Assembly: GCA_004794655.1 (NCBI GenBank)
Contig: SMMW01000538.1
Span: 62,001 to 126,000 of the forward strand
Reading direction: 5' to 3'
Source: Marisa cornuarietis
Taxonomy: Eukaryota; Mollusca; Gastropoda; Architaenioglossa; Ampullariidae
Length of the DNA: 64,000 nucleotides
Below, piece after piece: positions 25,401 to 31,400 of the stretch. The position numbers and the translations under genes were made by a program. Numbering within the stretch: position 1 is the first letter of the stretch; the number at the start of each line of letters is the position of its first letter. The notes below the pieces were generated by a model. It was not told the origin of the DNA, ran no database searches, and saw only the letters and a program-made list of their open reading frames with translations.

Positions 25401-28400
25401 TCTGGTTGGTGATGACTCAAAATTCGACTTAGGGAGGTTGAAAGCCAAAAAATCTTCGAGTTAAGGAGATCTAAAATACATTGTTCTTAAGGGAATTCGG
25501 CTGGGACCTAACAATTAATTCGAGATAGGGAGGTTTTCGACTTAGGGAAGTTCGACTTAGCGAGGTCCGACTGTATTATTCTGTGTGTTTTCATTAAGCA
25601 GTTTGAGCTAGCCATGATACATCATGTGTGCAAGATGATTTAAAGAATAGTCTTAACCTGTTTGCAATTGTGTTCAACACACAAAAACCAGCGAAAACCT
25701 GAACATACATTTCACAAGAAATGAATGATACCATAGTCCATATTAGTGTTAATGTAACTTTGACTAACCCTGTAAATGACTGTAACATTTGGCCCACTCT
25801 GGGATCTATTTTGCATTCACACATGCAGAACAAGGATTATAAGGAAGCAAAAAGATCACGTTTTCAAAATAAAAAAAGTGAATAAAACTTTGGGTTTCCT
25901 ACTCCAAGATCACTGTCAGTGTCTGTGCAGATGTCAATGTTGGAACTTTGTTCTTGGGCCAAGGCCTGCAGCCAGTTCTCCTCTTCTTCAATGGCAGAGG
26001 CCAAGGCTTCCTGCTGCTCTGCCTCCAACTCATTGCTTAAGGTCTCCTCTTGAGCCAGAACAACAGCCAGCTTCTGCAGCAGTGAAGCCACACAAACTAG
26101 TCATGCATTACAGTGAAGCTTGAAGTCGCCCTGAAGTTTACAATGTGCATTAGCATAATATTTAAACTAAAGAAGCAGAATTTTCTCTATAAATTCTAAA
26201 TCTGTGACCTGAAATTAAACTGAGCTCTTTACAATTCATTCAAATGTGTATAGTCAAGAAGCTACATTTATTTACTTGCCAACCATGAATCTCAAAACTG
26301 TGGGAGTTAAAGCGAATGTGTCTAACAGTAAAATTATTTTTAAGGACAATCCAGAATTAGCAGACACATGCTTCCACAGGAAATCAAATGTAGCTATTTA
26401 AATCCTGATGGACACTTACATTGAAGCCTTGACAGACGTTTAAACTGTTTAATCTTCTAATACAAGACCTTGGACCATAACTTTTTTGGAAAATATTTCA
26501 TAAAAATTGAACAATGATGGGGCTTTTAAAAAAATGTATTTGTGACTTACATTGTTCAAATGTTCTGCCAGATTCTCTTCTTCAGAGTTTCCTTCTTTCT
26601 CTTCAGGGCTTTTTTCTGTCAGTGGAGAGTCATCTCCCTTGTCTTTGGTTAGGCCAAAGATCTCTCTGCGCACTTTTTTGGTTGAGTCCTCCTTTGTCTG
26701 CTTTTCATTTTTCTTAAGAATATGGTCTCCATGTGCAGGTTGATATTTCTCATTTATAGTGTTGTTAATCTTTACAAAATAAAATTCAACTAAGACTTTT
26801 CTTTTAACTCCAGGAAAACTGGCAATATATGGAATAATCGTAGTATAATAAAAAAGCTTTAAATTTCCTAAATCTTTTAGTGGTGGTGTTGAAAGAGACA
26901 CAGTTACTGCATGACACAGTGTGTATGTGTGTGCACGTGCGCATGCACGCGTGCATGCATATGTGCCCACACGTCACTTTTTTTTAAAATGGAACCTCCT
27001 ACATTACAAATTAGGGTCAGTTTTTTTTTCTCCGTAAAATAGCCCAGAGCTGTTTTAGACACGACTGTAAACCGAAAACTTTTATAACCCTTCAGAACAT
27101 CCATATTTATCCTTAAATCCAAGACTGCTTATATAGTACTTGCTTTATCCTTTATGTAAATAGTCCACAAAGACAGAAGACTGTAGCAAGGATGAAATTC
27201 CACTGTTGTATTAATGTCCAGAACCCACGTTTGCTCATTATTCTAGTCATGCATTATAGTATGTTTTGAGAATGCAAACTGATTTTTCCATATACCCTAA
27301 CAGGCTTCTACTTCTGTGAGACATGACTTTGTCTTAAACATTTTATTCTGTATTTTATAAGAACTGTTCACTGATTTACACAATAACAGGTCTCCTGCAG
27401 AACCTACCTCTAAATCTGGTATGTTTTCTTTTTCACTGCCCTTGCTGTCCAGCCGTTTACGAGAATCTGAAAGATGCTGCTCTGAGATGGCTTGCATGGA
27501 CTGATGGACCCCATGTTTATCCTGGGCGCCACTGACCATGCCTGGCTTTTCCTTGGTTGTAGAATCAGGTGCAGAGATTGAGCGTGTCAGACTCTTCTTT
27601 CCGCTTTTGCCCATTTCATTCACATTGTCAAGTGACTTCTGTGAAGGTGACTGGCGAGCTTTGAGACGTCCACCTCTCTGAACCTTTTCCCAACCCTCTT
27701 CTTCCTCATCTTCTGAATCTTGGGTGTCTATAGCTAAGCACAAAAACTAAGCATCACTGAATGAAAGTCACAAAGAAAACAATATTTGTTTTGTAGAACT
27801 GAATATTTTTCTTTCAACTTTTGTTTGCAGAGTTGGAGACAATGGCAGATCATTAAACTACTTAAGCATACTCTTTGTGCATGTACTTGATGTATGCTCC
27901 TATGCATGTTTCACTCACTTTTTACATTAGCGGTGTTATTATCGAAAGCAGTGTTTCCCAAACCAGATGTTGTTCCACTTGTCTTAACTGATGTCGTTGT
28001 CCCACTGCCACACCTTGGACTTCTGGGAGAGGGAGGTGTGTTGAAAGTGATGGCCCTGGCCCCTCTTACTTTGTCAGCCCAGCTGTTTCCAACTACTGCT
28101 TTCCCATGGGGTCTGAAAAATAAAGTGTTTCCTTTCAAAGTCTACAATGCAAAGTACAGAAGCATCAATGTCCAAGGGACAAAGCAGGTAAAATTGCATC
28201 TGAGCTTCTAAGCAGTCTCAATCGCTCTGTCAACAACTCACCCATTGCTGTGGTCAGCAAGATGCACTGTTTTGGAGAGAGGAGTGGGTTATGAGTAATA
28301 TTTGTTATAAAATTCAGAGCAGACCAACTACTCCCCCCCCTCCAGTGAGTTTTGTCTTATCCTAGGTGATTGCAGCATCTGTCATAGTTCTGGCTACTAC

Positions 28401-31400
28401 TGGTTAGGATGAAAACCTATGGCTCAAACTATCAGGTTCACGTGAAAAATTCAAGACAGATTTGTACTGGTAAGCTATAAGTAACAGAACAGTTTTCAGA
28501 TCTGCAACATTATAAAGATACAAAAAAAGAAAGAATAGACAAAAATGAGAATGACAATGAAGAAACCATTGGTCAGTTAACATCTGGTACAAATATGCTA
28601 GAATAATACACTTTTGGTCCAGAACCTACACATGCATGAACTGAGACAGAAAAAGGGAAGAAGTCAGAGGGAGGAATGGGGAAGAAAAAGACAATAAACT
28701 TTCTGGCTAAAACAAGTGGGGTGGGGGAAGAGAGAGGGAAAAAAGGGAAGAGGGTGGAGTAAAAAAAAAGCATTTCCTGCTAAAGCATGCACGCAAAACT
28801 TTCCATACAAAACAGCACAGCCAAGAGTACAAACAGGGATCCTTACTGTGATTTTTCAGACACTGAAAAGGAGAGGTGCATCACAGGCCCTGGTGACGCT
28901 GATGAGTGTTTTCCTGGAGACATTTTTCTCACTTCCCATGCAATGGAGGTAGGTCTTTGGGACAAAAAACACAAACACATTTAGAAAATCTAAACACCTT
29001 TAACTCAAAGTGAATGTACAAATTTACCTATATTACATATATATATATAATAGTATAAACACCTATAATAATTACAAGGAATATTAAAAATAGTATAAAC
29101 TGTCAATGCAGTGAGTTTTCGCTGTTAGGGTTTATTAAAGCCTTAAAAGTACCAAACAGAATCTGAAACAGAGAACAGCAAGTGAAGGATAATGATTACA
29201 TAAACACACTAGCACATTTCCTGAAAGGTGTCAGGATGGGGATGAGCCTAATGCTTTATAGTTTACCTGTCCCCATCTTTTGCAGCATCTTCATATGCTC
29301 TCATGAGGTGAAGACGCTCAATCAATGACTTGAAATCTTTAGTGCTTTGTTCCAACATCATGATCACCTCCTGAAATAGTTATTATTTGTGTCAGAGTAA
29401 GTGCTTTCTAATAAAGACAGTCTTACTATGGCATTAAATGTACACAGATATTTTTAACTGGATATAATAAACTATTTCTTGTTGTTTTTGAACATAAAGG
29501 CTGGAAAAAAAAATTTAAGCTGAAAGGTCCGGTGTTTTATCAAACATGATTATTAAAGTCATAAAAATTTTAAACATTAAACAGCTTTCAGCAAATATCA
29601 AAGAGGTATTTTACTAAAACCATGTAGTATTTTATGGTGCCATTTTAAAATAAACCTACCTTTGTTCATTTAAAAAACAAACAAACAAACAAACAAGAAA
29701 AACCAAAGTTCATGATCAGCTCAGTCAAGAGCAAAGCAAAATAATTATAAAAAATATACAAAGTTTACAATCTTACTAGGTAAATAACAAAACAAACATT
29801 AGGCACCATAAAATAAAATGAAATACAAAATACTCTGCGACTTCTCCTCTGTGAAAAGATAAATAAATTTATCTACATACCTTGCACTCCACAACACTCT
29901 CATCCTGTTCACAGGTCTGATAAATAGCATCCACAGCTCGCTGAAAATTGTCAAACAAAAACTTCCAGTAACGTGCTCGTAGGTCCACAACATTTTTCTT
30001 TGAGCCATGCTCTGAACTAGGTGACTTTGTCAGTTCTGACTGACACCGCTGGCGTTGACAGCTATCAGGAGGGGGTGTTTTTCCAGAAGCTGACTGAGAA
30101 TTCATTCGTTCACCTCGTCTGGCAGTTTTTAATGGGTACCGACTTCGACTTTGAACTGTTGATGATATAAATGTACTGAACAGCATAAAATATACTCTAC
30201 AAAATGTTATCAGAATATGAAAAACTCTAATTTGAGATCATTATTAACAATGTAGTATAAATTGTAATATAAAAAGGGAAAATAAATATAATGCAATTAA
30301 AAATAATCGAACAAAAGTAATATTTTTAAAATTTTGTAGGCATAAACATGAAAAATCCGAAAGGCTAACTGATTATGCCATTTATTTTTAACACAGTCAG
30401 TCAGTCAGTCGTCCCTTGCCTGGCACCTGGCGTTGGGGGGAGCACATGGATAGACGCGGCAGCTGATAGGGCTCGCCACTCTTGCCTATTTTGGGCAATA
30501 GTCAGCAGGTCCTGTACAGGACGACCAGTCCAGTCTTTGACGTTCGTAAGCCAGTTCTTTCTCTGACCACCGCGGCGTCAGCCACCCTCCAAGGTGCCTT
30601 GAAGGATAGTCTTCGACAAGGTGTCATGCCGGGTTACATGGCCAAAGAAGACCAGCTTACGTCGCTTGACTGTTGATAGTAGAGGTTCCTGGTGTCCTAC
30701 CAGTGTGGCAATCTTGTTTCTTACAAAGTCGTTGGTTTTGTGTTCTTTGTATGAGATCCGGAGCAGCCTCCTCAGACACTTGTGCTCGAATGCCTGGATT
30801 CTCCTTTCTGTTTCGGCGAGTAGAGTCCACGTGTCGCATCCGTAGAGCAGGATCGGCACTACCAGGGATTTGTATAGCCTGTACTTGGTAGTGAACCTTA
30901 TCTTGTGGCTATGCCAGATCCTATCTAGCCTAGCCATTGCTGCTGTTGCTGTTGCGATCCTGATGCGGATATCTTGCGTGGAGCTGCCGTCCTTGGAGAG
31001 AGTGGCTCCCAAGTACTTGAAGCTGCTTACCTCTTCGAGCTGTACCCCGTTCATATAGATCTCTGCTTTGCCGTTGCCATTGATCATAACTTTGCTCTTT
31101 TCTGTGCTGGTCTCCATTCCATATGCGTTTGAGCTGTCTGTCAGTCTGTTGGTGAGGTCTTGCAGTTCCTTGTTTGTACCTGCTAACAGATCTATATCAT
31201 CTGCAAAGCGTAGGTTGCAGATTGGTCTTCCACCGATTGAAATGGAGGTATGGTGGTCATGAAGAGCTTCAAGCATGATGTTCTCCAAGAATATATTAAA
31301 CAACACGGGTGATAGGGGACATCCTTGACGTACCCCTACTGTGGTATGAAAGTAAGCTCCTATTTGGTTGTTAAGCAAAACTGTACTCGTTGAGCTGTTA

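Noticed and set aside
26449..26970. 173-codon minus-strand frame as one SCAPER exon
   Set aside because: Only 26551-26769 fits the splice sites and phase; the rest is intron, including a (GT)-rich stretch read as His/Ala/Arg.
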